Part shown: one piece after another, positions 16,810-25,078 of the stretch
Layout of the letters: every line of letters starts with the position of its first letter
Position numbering within the stretch: position 1 is the stretch's first letter
Origin: Bacteroides sp.
GTDB lineage: Bacteria > Bacteroidota > Bacteroidia > Bacteroidales > UBA7960
NCBI GenBank assembly: GCA_036351255.1
Contig: JAZBOS010000141.1
Span: 1 to 38,701, forward strand
Direction of reading: 5' to 3'
Length of the DNA stretch: 38,701 nucleotides
Made by a program: the position numbers and the translations under genes
Notes under the pieces: generated by a model
Databases searched by the model: none
What the model saw: the letters and a program-made list of their open reading frames with translations, nothing else
What the model was told of the DNA's origin: nothing

Positions 16810-17240
16810 CTTTTCCCACCACCCGGGCTTTTCTTATTTGGTTTTTCCTAACCGGGTTTTTATATCATTTATAGTTCTTGGAACAACGTTCCAAACCAGT
16901 TTTGATAGCAATAAATGGTTTAATAATTTTAAATTTTTCTCACATACATTTAGAATATATTTCTTCAAATTATAAATTATCGAATAAAAACGTTTTTTAA
17001 TTTTAAAAAATTCATGGATCCTGATACCATGGTCGTATCATGCTCGTGCCCGGGTCGTGCCAGGCTTTGGTACACACGACCTTGGTAGGTCTGTGGCAGG
17101 TCTCACTTTGCGATATTACAACCTAATGGTCAGGAAAAGAATGATTTAAGGGTTTGAAAAGATTAATCAACAGGATGTGGTTCATCAACCAGGAAGCATT
17201 GGGGCAGATTGCAATAGGAACAAGCTTACCATAAGGGCAT
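16810..17240. other. Non-coding interval with small inverted repeats
   Basis: The left part (about 16840-17010) is very AT-rich. A GC-richer patch at 17023-17081 holds GATAC/GTATC (17023-17039) and GGTCGTG/CACGACC (17053-17081) inverted repeats. No reading frame with a credible start or family was seen. The two flanking genes are convergent and each has its own terminator, so nothing is expected to be transcribed here unless an undetected small RNA exists. Confidence 0.55.
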
Positions 17241-17280
17241 AAAAAAAGAGCCGTTCCGGAAACCTGACCGGAACGGCTCT
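17241..17280 (-). terminator. Intrinsic terminator of the prolyl oligopeptidase gene
   Basis: AGAGCCGTTCCGG pairs with CCGGAACGGCTCT across the loop AAACCTGA. The A-run at 17241-17247 gives a T-tract on the minus strand. It lies 18 bp past the stop codon. Confidence 0.9.
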
Positions 17281-17298
17281 CTTTCATATGCCATTAGG

Positions 17299-19422
17299 TT
17301 AATACTTCGGTTTTACGTCCATATTGTAGAACATAAACGAATAGATGTCGGTCAGTTCTTCTATGGTCTTGGACACGGGTTTCCCGGCGCCGTGTCCTGC
17401 CTGGGTTTCGATACGGATCAGCACAGGGTTATCGCCGGCCTGCTTGCGTTGCAGCTCGGCGATATATTTAAAGCTGTGTGCGGGCACAACGCGATCGTCG
17501 TGATCGGCCGTGGTCACCAGGGTGGCGGGATAATGCACGCCCTCGGGGATGCTGTGGAGGGGCGAATATTTATAGAGGTTGTGGAATTGTTCCTCATCCT
17601 CGCTGGTGCCGTAATCGGAGGCCCATGCCCAGCCAATGGTGAATTTGTGGTAACGCAGCATATCCATGACGCCAACGGCCGGGAAAGCCACCTTAAAGAG
17701 CTCAGGACGCTGGTTGGCCACGGCACCTACCAGCAAACCTCCATTGGAGCCGCCCTGGATGGCAAGCCGTTCGGAAGAAGTATAATTCTCGGCGATCAGG
17801 TATTCGGCAGCAGCGATGAAGTCGTCAAATACGTTTTGCTTTTTCAGCTTGGTGCCGGCTTCGTGCCAGGCCTCGCCATATTCGCCGCCCCCGCGAAGGT
17901 TGGCCACGGCATATACCCCGCCGTTCTCCAGGAGAATCAGGCGCGCCACACTGAAGCCGGGCGTCATGCTGGCGTTGAAGCCACCGTAGCCATAAAGCAG
18001 GGTGGGGTTCTTGCCATTGAGCTCAAGCCCCTTTTTGTGGGTGATGAACATCGGAATCATCGTGCCATCCTTGCTGGGGTAGAACACCTGCTTGGTTTCG
18101 TAAGCCTCGGGGTCGAAGTCGATATCGGGCTGGAAATAGACTTCGTAAGTATTGGCAGCGGCGTCGTACTTGTAAATGGTGGAGGGGAAGGTATAAGAGC
18201 TGAATGAGAAGAAGGCAGTCGATTCGTCCTTCTTGCCGCTGAAGCCGCCAAAGCTTCCCACGGTGGGGAGTTCCAGTTCGCCAATGCGCTGGCCTTCCAT
18301 ATCGTGGATGTAGACCTTGCTCTTCACGTCTTCAAGATATACGGCAAAGATCTTCCCATCGACCAGGGTGACCCTTTGCAGCAGGTGTTCGCTTTCGGGA
18401 ATGATTACCTGCCAGTCAGCGGGATCGGACATTTTTGGATCGATCAGCACCAGGCGATACATGGGGGCACTGTGGTTGGTCAGCACCAAAAGTTTATCGC
18501 CAATATTGTCGACCACCCCGTTTTCGAAATCAAAGCCTTCGATGACCTTTATAAAGGCACTGTTGGGCTGGGTGTTGTCTTTCACGTAGATGGCATTTCC
18601 GCTGGTGCTCTCCGATTCTGAAAGGATCACGAAGCGTTCGTCTTCGGTGGTGCGAGCGCCATAATTACGTCTGGGGTGGTCAGGGCTGTTATAAATCAGT
18701 TGATCTTCTTCCTGCAGTGTTCCAAGCTTGTGGTAGAACACCTTCTGGAATTCGTTGGCGGCCTTAAGTTCGTCGCCGGCTTTGGGGGCATCGTAGCGAC
18801 TGTAGTAGAAGCCGTCGTCTTGCCAGGAGATGCCAGAGAATTTCACCCACTGGATATGGTCATCCAGGTCTTCGCCCGTAGCAATATCGCGTACAAAGAT
18901 CTCGTTCCAGTCCGAACCGCCTTTTGAGATGCCGTAGGCCAGGTATTGTGCATCACCAGAGATGCTAAGAGAGGTCAGGGCAATGGTGCCATCTTCCGAC
19001 ATGGTGTTGGGATCGAGCAATACCCTGGGCTCGCCATCAATTCCTTCGCGAACGTAAAGCACGCTTTGGTTCTGCATCCCGTCGTTCTTCGAAAAGAAAT
19101 AATAATTCCCCTTCCAGAAAGGCGTGCTGAAACGCTCATAATCCCAGATCTCGGTCAGGCGTTCGTTAATTTTCTCGCGGAAAGGGATCTTCTCGAGATA
19201 ACTAAAGGTGACCGCATTCTGAACTTCGACCCAGGCCTTGGTTTCGGGCGAGTTGTCGTCTTCCAGCCAGCGGAACGGATCGGCCACTTCTACACCAAAG
19301 TAGTCGTCGACCACATCGACCGTCATGGTTTCGGGATATTCAACCCGCGTTTTGCGCTGGCATGAGGATGCCAAAAGCATAATTAGTGAAAAACTCATAA
19401 CAAATAAAAAACTTTTTTTCAT
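17299..19422 (-). CDS. Prolyl oligopeptidase family lipoprotein (S9A)
   Basis: 707 aa. The signal peptide ends in a lipobox, LASSC (Cys21), so the enzyme is membrane-anchored. The N-terminal part opens with YFGVEVADPFRWLEDD, the S9A entry motif, followed by a seven-bladed propeller. The C-terminal alpha/beta-hydrolase domain has LYGYGGFN, the nucleophile in GGSNGG (Ser about 557), Asp in DHDDRV (about 640) and His in AGHGAGKP (about 680). It cleaves short peptides after proline. It faces the S46 peptidase gene, so two exported peptidases are neighbours. Upstream, the minus strand reads TAATTTTA at 19461-19468 as a one-mismatch -7 box. Confidence 0.95.
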   Translation of the reverse strand: MKKSFLFVMSFSLIMLLASSCQRKTRVEYPETMTVDVVDDYFGVEVADPFRWLEDDNSPETKAWVEVQNAVTFSYLEKIPFREKINERLTEIWDYERFSTPFWKGNYYFFSKNDGMQNQSVLYVREGIDGEPRVLLDPNTMSEDGTIALTSLSISGDAQYLAYGISKGGSDWNEIFVRDIATGEDLDDHIQWVKFSGISWQDDGFYYSRYDAPKAGDELKAANEFQKVFYHKLGTLQEEDQLIYNSPDHPRRNYGARTTEDERFVILSESESTSGNAIYVKDNTQPNSAFIKVIEGFDFENGVVDNIGDKLLVLTNHSAPMYRLVLIDPKMSDPADWQVIIPESEHLLQRVTLVDGKIFAVYLEDVKSKVYIHDMEGQRIGELELPTVGSFGGFSGKKDESTAFFSFSSYTFPSTIYKYDAAANTYEVYFQPDIDFDPEAYETKQVFYPSKDGTMIPMFITHKKGLELNGKNPTLLYGYGGFNASMTPGFSVARLILLENGGVYAVANLRGGGEYGEAWHEAGTKLKKQNVFDDFIAAAEYLIAENYTSSERLAIQGGSNGGLLVGAVANQRPELFKVAFPAVGVMDMLRYHKFTIGWAWASDYGTSEDEEQFHNLYKYSPLHSIPEGVHYPATLVTTADHDDRVVPAHSFKYIAELQRKQAGDNPVLIRIETQAGHGAGKPVSKTIEELTDIYSFMFYNMDVKPKY

Positions 19423-19489
19423 GATGCATTGGATTAATGGTGATGGTTTAGTTTCCTGCGTAAAATTAAAAATATTTTAAAGGAATCGG

Positions 19490-19497
19490 TAACTTTG
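19490..19497 (+). promoter_or_regulatory. -7 promoter box for the YD-repeat/UPF0316 pair
   Basis: TAACTTTG matches TAnnTTTG exactly, 43 bp before the start codon at 19541. No clear -33 element is seen. Confidence 0.55.
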
Positions 19498-19540
19498 CCG
19501 CATTGCCGGAAGGCTTGTTAATCAAACTTTTTAAAAACCT

Positions 19541-20452
19541 ATGGACAAAAAAATAAAAAGTTTATCTGTATATCAAAAAAACCTCGTATTAAAATCTTCT
19601 GGGGATGATGCCCTTCAGAGCGAGGAGTATCTGATCACCCAAAGCATTTATGAGCCAATGTTTGGCAAGCTGGCTGAAGAGACCCAGTACAATCCCGATG
19701 GGCAGGTTGAACAGGTCATGCGTTACGGCTATGACGACAAAGGCTTCTTAATCTCAGAAGAACTGCTGGATGGGGACGGCAATGTGCTAGAGAAGCGTAG
19801 TTTTGAGGCTGACGAACAAGGCCGCATCGCCCGCGAATTTATTCACTATGCTGACGACACGGCCGATCGTATTGAATATTCATACGACGAGCAGGACAGG
19901 GTGGTGAAAAAAGATCGTTTTGATGATGATGGTGATCCCGAAACGACCGAGCGTTTTGAGTTTGATGGCGACCGGATCATCCGCGAGTCGGTTACGGATG
20001 CCGATGGAGAGATTCTTTCCGAAACAGTGTATAAATACCGGGATGACGGGCAACTGGAAGAGATGTTGGTGAACAAACCGGAGGAGGAAACCTGGTTCCG
20101 TAAGGTATACCGCTACGATGAGGCGGGTGTCAGGGAAGCCGTTACCACCTATAACCAGGATGAGGAGCCTGTTGAACGGGTGGTCTTCGAGCACGACGAA
20201 CAAGGGAGGCCCACCAAAGTCGTGGATGAGAACCGCCGGCAAAAAAACACCCTGCATATGGAATACAATGAACATGGCGAAATCGTTTTCCAGGAAGAGT
20301 ATGACATGAACGGGGAGCTGGTCAACCGCATTGAAAGGACCTATGCTGCCGATGGGCTGTTGCTGGAAAGCCATGTGTTGGTGCGTAATTTCCAGCGCAA
20401 TGTTTCGCGCAACTATACCTTGCGCAATGAGTATTCATTTTATGAGAGCTAA
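19541..20452 (+). CDS. Cytoplasmic YD-repeat-like acidic protein
   Basis: 303 aa with no signal peptide or membrane segment. From about residue 45 to 275 it is built of degenerate repeats of about 20-24 residues with a Y-x-Y-D-D/E-x-G/D-R core (for example YGYDDKGFLISEEL, YSYDEQDRVVKKD, YKYRDDGQLEEM, YRYDEAGVREAV, FEHDEQGRPTKV). This resembles RHS/YD beta-strand repeats, which are usually found in exported toxins and surface proteins. The chain is strongly acidic. It ends 14 bp before the UPF0316 gene and shares its promoter, suggesting a functional link. I do not know a function; it is not a polymorphic toxin because there is no export signal, RHS core or toxin tip. Confidence 0.8.
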   Translation: MDKKIKSLSVYQKNLVLKSSGDDALQSEEYLITQSIYEPMFGKLAEETQYNPDGQVEQVMRYGYDDKGFLISEELLDGDGNVLEKRSFEADEQGRIAREFIHYADDTADRIEYSYDEQDRVVKKDRFDDDGDPETTERFEFDGDRIIRESVTDADGEILSETVYKYRDDGQLEEMLVNKPEEETWFRKVYRYDEAGVREAVTTYNQDEEPVERVVFEHDEQGRPTKVVDENRRQKNTLHMEYNEHGEIVFQEEYDMNGELVNRIERTYAADGLLLESHVLVRNFQRNVSRNYTLRNEYSFYES

Positions 20453-20466
20453 TACCACCCAAGCAA

Positions 20467-21057
20467 ATGGAAACAGCATTCTTTGAATCATTCTGGTGGT
20501 CCTGGGTCGTGCTGCCCCTGCTGATCTTTCTTTCGCGCATCATGGACCAGAGCATCGGCACCATGCGGCTGATCTTTGTATCGAAGGGTTACCGTCATAT
20601 TGGCCCTATTCTGGGTTTCTTCGAGGTGATCATCTGGTTGCTGGCCGTCACCCAGGTGCTGAAGCACCTGACCAACCCGATGGCCTACATTGCCTATGGG
20701 GCAGGGTTTGCGATGGGCAACTATGTAGGCATCCGCCTGGAAGAAAAGATATCCATCGGCACGGTGCTGATCCGGATCATTCCCAAGAAGGATACTACCG
20801 ACCTGTTGAATCATTTAAGGGAAATAGGTTTAGGGGTTACTTCTGTGGATGCCTTTGGCGCCAAAGGACCTGTTAATATACTCTTCACCATATTAAAGCG
20901 TAAGAGCATCCCCCAGGTCATTGAAGTGATTAACCAGTATAATCCCAATGCTTTTTATACCATCGAAGAAGTGAAGGCTGTGAAAGAAGGCTATTTCGGG
21001 ATACAGCAAAAACGGCAGCTATTTAACTGGCGGTTGTTTGCGAAGAAGACCAAATAA
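20467..21057 (+). CDS. UPF0316 (DUF5698/DUF2179) membrane protein
   Basis: 196 aa. Three transmembrane helices occupy about 8-100 and carry the conserved SRIMDQSIGTMRLIFVSKGY, FFEVIIWLLAV and AYGAGFAMGNYVGIRLEEK. The C-terminal soluble DUF2179 part (about 105-185) reads GLGVTSVDAFGAKGPVNILF and RKSIPQVIEVINQYNPNAFYTIEEVK; such domains are proposed to bind small ligands or nucleotides. Function is not established. It follows the YD-repeat gene by 14 bp and is closed by a strong hairpin. Confidence 0.9.
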   Translation: METAFFESFWWSWVVLPLLIFLSRIMDQSIGTMRLIFVSKGYRHIGPILGFFEVIIWLLAVTQVLKHLTNPMAYIAYGAGFAMGNYVGIRLEEKISIGTVLIRIIPKKDTTDLLNHLREIGLGVTSVDAFGAKGPVNILFTILKRKSIPQVIEVINQYNPNAFYTIEEVKAVKEGYFGIQQKRQLFNWRLFAKKTK

Positions 21058-21088
21058 AAAAAGCCGGCTTTCAGGCCGGCTTTTTTTA
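21055..21088. terminator. Bidirectional terminator
   Basis: AAGCCGGC (21061-21068) pairs with GCCGGCTT (21075-21082), with an A-run on the left and a T-run on the right. It ends both the UPF0316 transcript and the convergent exbD transcript. Confidence 0.92.
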
Positions 21089-21103
21089 TTGAGATTGAAA
21101 AAA

Positions 21104-21580
21104 TTATTGTCTTCCAATAGCGACTTCGCCACGGGTGGCGGAATAGTTAATCTTCAAGGCGTTCACCTTTCTAAGTTCCTGTTTTACATCAGTCACAACA
21201 CCCATTTTGGTATCGCGGTCCACTTTCAGTGAAGTGGTCATCAGCGGCCTTTCGGCTTCTGCACGGGCTTCCCTTTCAGAGGCAATGAATGATGCGATCT
21301 CGTTCACAGAGGCAAACGCATCATTGAGCTGGATACGGGGCTCGGTACCGAATACCTGTGTCTGGAGGGGGGGGCCGATGTAAATGAAACTGACCAGCGA
21401 TTTCCGCTCTAGTTTCTGTACCTCGGTAGCCGGGGGCATCTGGGTACGGACAAAGAGGGTGGTCTCACGCATGGTGGTCGTTACCATAAAGAAGAACAGG
21501 AGCATAAAGATAATGTCGGGCAAAGATGCCGTGTTGATGGCCTGCGACTTGGACTTGGTATCTTTTTTAAATCTTGCCAT
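21104..21580 (-). CDS. exbD: ExbD/TolR-family biopolymer transport protein (second)
   Basis: 158 aa. One N-terminal transmembrane helix follows a short basic cytoplasmic segment. The helix contains the proton-conducting Asp in SLPDIIFMLLFFFMVTT. The periplasmic domain follows (about 45-158). Its start overlaps the stop of the upstream exbD by one base (TAATG), so translation is coupled. With ExbB it would energise TonB or a related machine. It differs clearly from its neighbour (SLPDIIF against SMADIAF), so the two are not recent duplicates. Confidence 0.93.
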   Translation of the reverse strand: MARFKKDTKSKSQAINTASLPDIIFMLLFFFMVTTTMRETTLFVRTQMPPATEVQKLERKSLVSFIYIGPPLQTQVFGTEPRIQLNDAFASVNEIASFIASEREARAEAERPLMTTSLKVDRDTKMGVVTDVKQELRKVNALKINYSATRGEVAIGRQ

Positions 21581-22158
21581 TATCTGTCTCCTCCTATATC
21601 TTTAGGTTCGGCTTCAGAAATAGCCATAGGCACCGCTTCCCTGATTGCCTTGATCAGGTCCTCGTCAGTCAATTCATCGAATGGTTTCCCGAACTTCTCT
21701 TTCGAGAGGTCGTCCCTCAATTCGTTGATGGCCGCGGCGAGTTCGTTTTGTACAGCGATGTACATCTCGTAAGAGGTTCCCCGGTCATTCTGAAGCGAAA
21801 TAACACCCCTGGAGACTTCTACCTCACCGAGGTTATCGATCTCCGTCATCCGTTTCTCAGGCATGTTGGGGTCATTATTTGGGTTTAACAAGAAATCCTT
21901 GGTTTGTTCCCGCAAAGTATTAATGTTTCCCGGTTGTCCTTCTACCAACAGGCGGTCCTGATAGTCGATCAGCACCACGAAAACGTTACGTTCCCGGATA
22001 GGAGGCGGTGGGGGAGCATTCGGGTCGATAGGCGGCGGCAATACCCTCAGAATTCCCGAGTCAACGTCCATGGTGGTAGTCACCAGGAAGAAGATCAGCA
22101 GGAGGAAGGCAATGTCGGCCATCGAACCGGCATTAATTTCGGGTCTCAATCTAGCCAT
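21580..22158 (-). CDS. exbD: ExbD/TolR-family biopolymer transport protein (first)
   Basis: 192 aa. The single helix carries the essential Asp in GSMADIAFLLLIFFLVTTTM. A proline-rich stretch (PPPIDPNAPPPPPIRERN) follows the helix and could span the peptidoglycan layer. The periplasmic domain ends in EPKDIGGDR. It lies 29 bp after the small membrane protein gene and overlaps the next exbD by one base. Confidence 0.94.
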   Translation of the reverse strand: MARLRPEINAGSMADIAFLLLIFFLVTTTMDVDSGILRVLPPPIDPNAPPPPPIRERNVFVVLIDYQDRLLVEGQPGNINTLREQTKDFLLNPNNDPNMPEKRMTEIDNLGEVEVSRGVISLQNDRGTSYEMYIAVQNELAAAINELRDDLSKEKFGKPFDELTDEDLIKAIREAVPMAISEAEPKDIGGDR

Positions 22159-22187
22159 AGAATGATCTCCTTATTTAGTTTTTTGGT

Positions 22188-22508
22188 TTATTTAAATAAC
22201 TTGGCAACTTCTGTATAGACGGCGGTGAGCAAAGCCAGCCCAATCAGAATGAAGGTAGACAGGATGCCGGCACCAATCCATTTTGAAGCCGCGGGTCCAA
22301 TATTGAATTTTGGGTACACCTCATTGGTGCTGAGGAAATACGCTACGACCACAATGACTGCCAGAATAAGGATACCAAGCAATGCTCCTTTGGCCTTCCC
22401 CAGATTCTGAACTATGTGGAAGATCGAGAAGAACACCGTGAGGATCACTGCCACCGCAATCAGGAAGTAGGTGACGTATATCCCGATGTTGATTATTGTT
22501 TCGTTCAT
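22188..22508 (-). CDS. Small three-helix membrane protein in exbBD operon
   Basis: 106 aa with three predicted transmembrane helices: about 8-32 (IGIYVTYFLIAVAVILTVFF), 41-60 (ALLGILILAVIVVVAYFL) and 78-100 (IGAGILSTFILIGLALLTAV). I recall similar unnamed genes between exbB and exbD in other Bacteroidota. No function is known. Fixed placement between ExbB and two ExbD genes suggests an accessory subunit of the motor. Confidence 0.85.
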   Translation of the reverse strand: MNETIINIGIYVTYFLIAVAVILTVFFSIFHIVQNLGKAKGALLGILILAVIVVVAYFLSTNEVYPKFNIGPAASKWIGAGILSTFILIGLALLTAVYTEVAKLFK

Positions 22509-22524
22509 AATTCGGGGGGTGTTT

Positions 22525-23337
22525 TTATTTTTTGTACTTAATCAGAAGGTCCATGAAAGAAATGGTGGAGTCTTCCATTGCGTTGACAATGCTGTCGATT
22601 TTACTTACGATGTAGTTGTAGAACACCTGAAGGATAACAGCCACGATCAGACCGAATACGGTGGTCAGAAGGGCCACTTTAATACCGTCGGCAACGATGG
22701 TGGGGGAGATGTCACCGGCAGCTGCGATGGCGTCGAATGCACCGATCATACCGATAACAGTACCCATAAATCCAAGCATGGGGGCGATGGCGATAAAGAG
22801 GGAAATCCAGGAGAGGTTCATCTCCAGGCGGCCCATTTGAACACCACCATAGGAAACGATTGATTTTTCAACAATCTCCATCCCTTCATCATAGCGGTCG
22901 AGGCCCTGGAAGAAAATGCTGGCAACCGGTCCGCGGGTGGTTTTGCAAACTTCCTTAGCAGCCTGAACACCACCGGTTTTGAGGGCGTCCTCAACCTTGT
23001 TGAGCAGTTTGGTAGTATTGGTGCTCGCCAGGTTCAGGTAAATAATGCGCTCAATGGAAAGGCCCAGACCAATAATGAGACACAACAGGATAACGCTCAT
23101 AAAGCCAGCGCCACCTTCAATAAACTTTTCCTTCAGGATATAATGCCATTTTTGATCCCCATAGTCGGGTTCAAGGGCTCCTTGCATAGCCTCAGCAGGT
23201 GCGGCTTCCGTTTCCTGAACGATAGAATCGGTAACTTCGGTTGCTGCTTCCTCGGCATCAACTTGCGCACTGACAATGGTACTCAGACCAAAGGTGAGCA
23301 TTCCTGCTACAGTCAAAAAGACGAATAATTTTTTCAT
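22525..23337 (-). CDS. exbB: MotA/TolQ/ExbB-family proton channel protein
   Basis: 270 aa. It starts with a cleavable-looking signal peptide (LTFGLSTIVSA) followed by Gln and an acidic linker, as in many Bacteroidota ExbB proteins. The core has a helix at about 80-105 and the ExbB/TolQ block NLSWISLFIAIAPMLGFMGTVIGMI plus KVALLTTVFGLIVAVILQVFYN. The frame stays open further upstream to 23592, through the tRNA-Ser gene. That extension is rejected, because the signal peptide begins at the ATG ending at 23337. It heads the exbB / small membrane protein / exbD / exbD operon. No promoter of its own was seen, so read-through from the tRNA promoter is possible. Confidence 0.93.
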   Translation of the reverse strand: MKKLFVFLTVAGMLTFGLSTIVSAQVDAEEAATEVTDSIVQETEAAPAEAMQGALEPDYGDQKWHYILKEKFIEGGAGFMSVILLCLIIGLGLSIERIIYLNLASTNTTKLLNKVEDALKTGGVQAAKEVCKTTRGPVASIFFQGLDRYDEGMEIVEKSIVSYGGVQMGRLEMNLSWISLFIAIAPMLGFMGTVIGMIGAFDAIAAAGDISPTIVADGIKVALLTTVFGLIVAVILQVFYNYIVSKIDSIVNAMEDSTISFMDLLIKYKK

Positions 23338-23411
23338 AACTGATTCTGTTGGTTTTTGTTTAAACGAAATGGTTAACTGGTTAATTTGAATTGGGTTTTT
23401 TAGGTTGAAGC

Positions 23412-23502
23412 TGGCGGAGAGAGTGGGATTCGAACCCACGATCCGCTTGTGACGGATACACACTTTCCAGGCGTGCGCCTTCGACCACTCGGCCACCTCT
23501 CC
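23412..23502 (-). tRNA. tRNA-Ser (GGA)
   Basis: The minus strand folds as a class II tRNA. The acceptor GGAGAGG pairs with TCTCTCC, the discriminator is G and the CCA is encoded (23412-23414). The D-arm reads GGCCGAGTGGTCGAAGGC. The anticodon loop CTGGAAA gives anticodon GGA. There is a long variable arm and the T-arm is GTGGGTTCGAATCCCAC. It reads UCC and UCU codons. A one-mismatch -7 box, TATTTTAG on the minus strand (23543-23550), lies 40 bp upstream. Confidence 0.97.
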
Positions 23503-23613
23503 CTTTTTGAAAAGTCCCAAACAGGGCTGAATTTTCAAGGTGCTAAAATACAAAAAAAAATAAACATAAAGTAAATTACTTGATTTTTTCAAAATAAGGG
23601 AAGCCTGATATTA

Positions 23614-23646
23614 TTTTGCTTTGGAAATAAATCTTGTATACCTTTA
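23614..23646 (+). promoter_or_regulatory. Promoter for the PIN-PhoH gene
   Basis: TTTTG (23614-23618) and TACCTTTA (23639-23646, one mismatch to TAnnTTTG) are separated by 20 bp. The start codon follows at 23688. Confidence 0.55.
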
Positions 23647-23687
23647 TTGCCCGCAAACCTGTTTGTATTGTTCTACTCATTTTTGTT

Positions 23688-25070
23688 ATGGAAAAGACTA
23701 CCACTGCCAGGGTAAAACCCCTTACCAAGCCTGGCCGGAAAACCAAAGGCGACCATAAAAGCAAGATTTTCGTTCTGGACACCTCGGTAATCATTTATAA
23801 CCACGCCGCCATTGTTAGTTTTGAGGACAATGATGTTGCCCTTCCCATTACGGTGCTGGAAGAGCTCGACCAGTTCAAAAAGGGTAATGACACCAAAAAC
23901 TTCGAGGCACGGGAGTTTACACGTATCCTCGATGCCCTGTCGTTGCACAGCTCACTGCAGGACTGGGTTCCGGTTGGCAACCCAAAGGGCGGCCGTATTA
24001 AGGTGATTATGAACCAGCCCAACGGAATCGATGCCGTACAGATCTTCGGCGAGGACAAAGCCGACCATCGCATCCTCAACGCCGCACTGAACCTGGTACG
24101 TGAATATCCCGAACGCAAGGTTATCCTGGTTTCGAAGGATATCAACCTGAGGCTTAAAGCCAAGTCGCTTAACATCCAGGCAGAGGACTTTGAAACCGGT
24201 AAGATTAAGAACATCGAAGAACTCTATACCGGTAAAACCCATTTAACCGATGTGCCCACTGATGTCATTGAGAACCTATACAATTTTGGTTTTTGTGAGA
24301 TCAGCGACATTGGCCTTCCCGATCCTATCCCAAACCATTACTATATATTGTCGGACGGCAAGAATTCGGTGCTGGCATATTATAATGCCATTGAGAAACG
24401 GGTCAGGCGAATCGAAAAGCATACCGTTCAGAAGATCACCCCGCGAAATGCCGAACAGGTCTTCGCCCTGCACGCCATCCTGAATCCCGATGTGAAACTG
24501 GTGACCCTTCAGGGTGTTGCAGGTACCGGAAAGACCTTGCTGGCTCTGGCAGGTGCCCTGGAACAAAGACGCAACTTTGATCAGCTTTTTGTGGCCAGGC
24601 CCATTGTACCCCTCAGTAACCGCGATATTGGTTTCCTTCCCGGCGATATCAGTTCAAAGCTAAGCCCCTACATGGAACCGCTTTACGATAACCTGAAATT
24701 CATCCAGACCCAGTTCAGGGAAAAGGACCGTGAGTTTAAAACGATCACCGAAGCCCTGGAAAACGAAAAGATCGTGGTGGCCCCGCTGGCCTATATCAGG
24801 GGGCGCAGCCTCTCGAACATCATTTTCATCATTGATGAGGCACAAAACCTGACCCCGCACGAAATCAAGACCATTATTACACGCGCAGGCGAAAATACCA
24901 AGATGATCTTTACGGGTGACGTGTACCAGATTGACACGCCTTATCTGGATGCCCAGAGCAACGGATTGTCCTACTTGATTGACAGGGTGAAAAACCATCC
25001 CATCTATGCACACATCAAGTTGGAAAAAGGAGAACGCAGTGAACTCGCCAACCTGGCCAATAACCTTTAA
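23688..25070 (+). CDS. PIN domain-PhoH ATPase fusion protein
   Basis: 460 aa from ATG 23688. An N-terminal PIN RNase-like domain (about 22-150) begins IFVLDTSVIIYNH and retains acidic residues (VLEELDQFK). The C-terminal PhoH domain has Walker A GVAGTGKTLLA (about 276-286), FVARPIVPLS, GFLPGD, and Walker B FIIDEAQNLTPHEIK with the sensor GENTKMIFTGD. Proteins with this architecture (PhoH2 type) are ATP-dependent RNA unwinding and cleaving enzymes. An earlier ATG at 23634 would sit inside the promoter region and add a non-homologous tail. It is convergent with the QC gene with only 8 bp between the stops, and no terminator is visible there. Confidence 0.94.
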   Translation: MEKTTTARVKPLTKPGRKTKGDHKSKIFVLDTSVIIYNHAAIVSFEDNDVALPITVLEELDQFKKGNDTKNFEAREFTRILDALSLHSSLQDWVPVGNPKGGRIKVIMNQPNGIDAVQIFGEDKADHRILNAALNLVREYPERKVILVSKDINLRLKAKSLNIQAEDFETGKIKNIEELYTGKTHLTDVPTDVIENLYNFGFCEISDIGLPDPIPNHYYILSDGKNSVLAYYNAIEKRVRRIEKHTVQKITPRNAEQVFALHAILNPDVKLVTLQGVAGTGKTLLALAGALEQRRNFDQLFVARPIVPLSNRDIGFLPGDISSKLSPYMEPLYDNLKFIQTQFREKDREFKTITEALENEKIVVAPLAYIRGRSLSNIIFIIDEAQNLTPHEIKTIITRAGENTKMIFTGDVYQIDTPYLDAQSNGLSYLIDRVKNHPIYAHIKLEKGERSELANLANNL

Positions 25071-25078
25071 GACAGGGC

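Noticed and set aside
19541..20452. RHS toxin or contact-dependent inhibition protein
   Set aside because: No signal peptide, no RHS core motif, no variable C-terminal toxin and no immunity gene; only the YD-like repeats are shared.
23338..23592. N-terminal extension of the ExbB-like protein
   Set aside because: It would be translated through the tRNA-Ser gene, and a signal peptide begins at the ATG ending at 23337.
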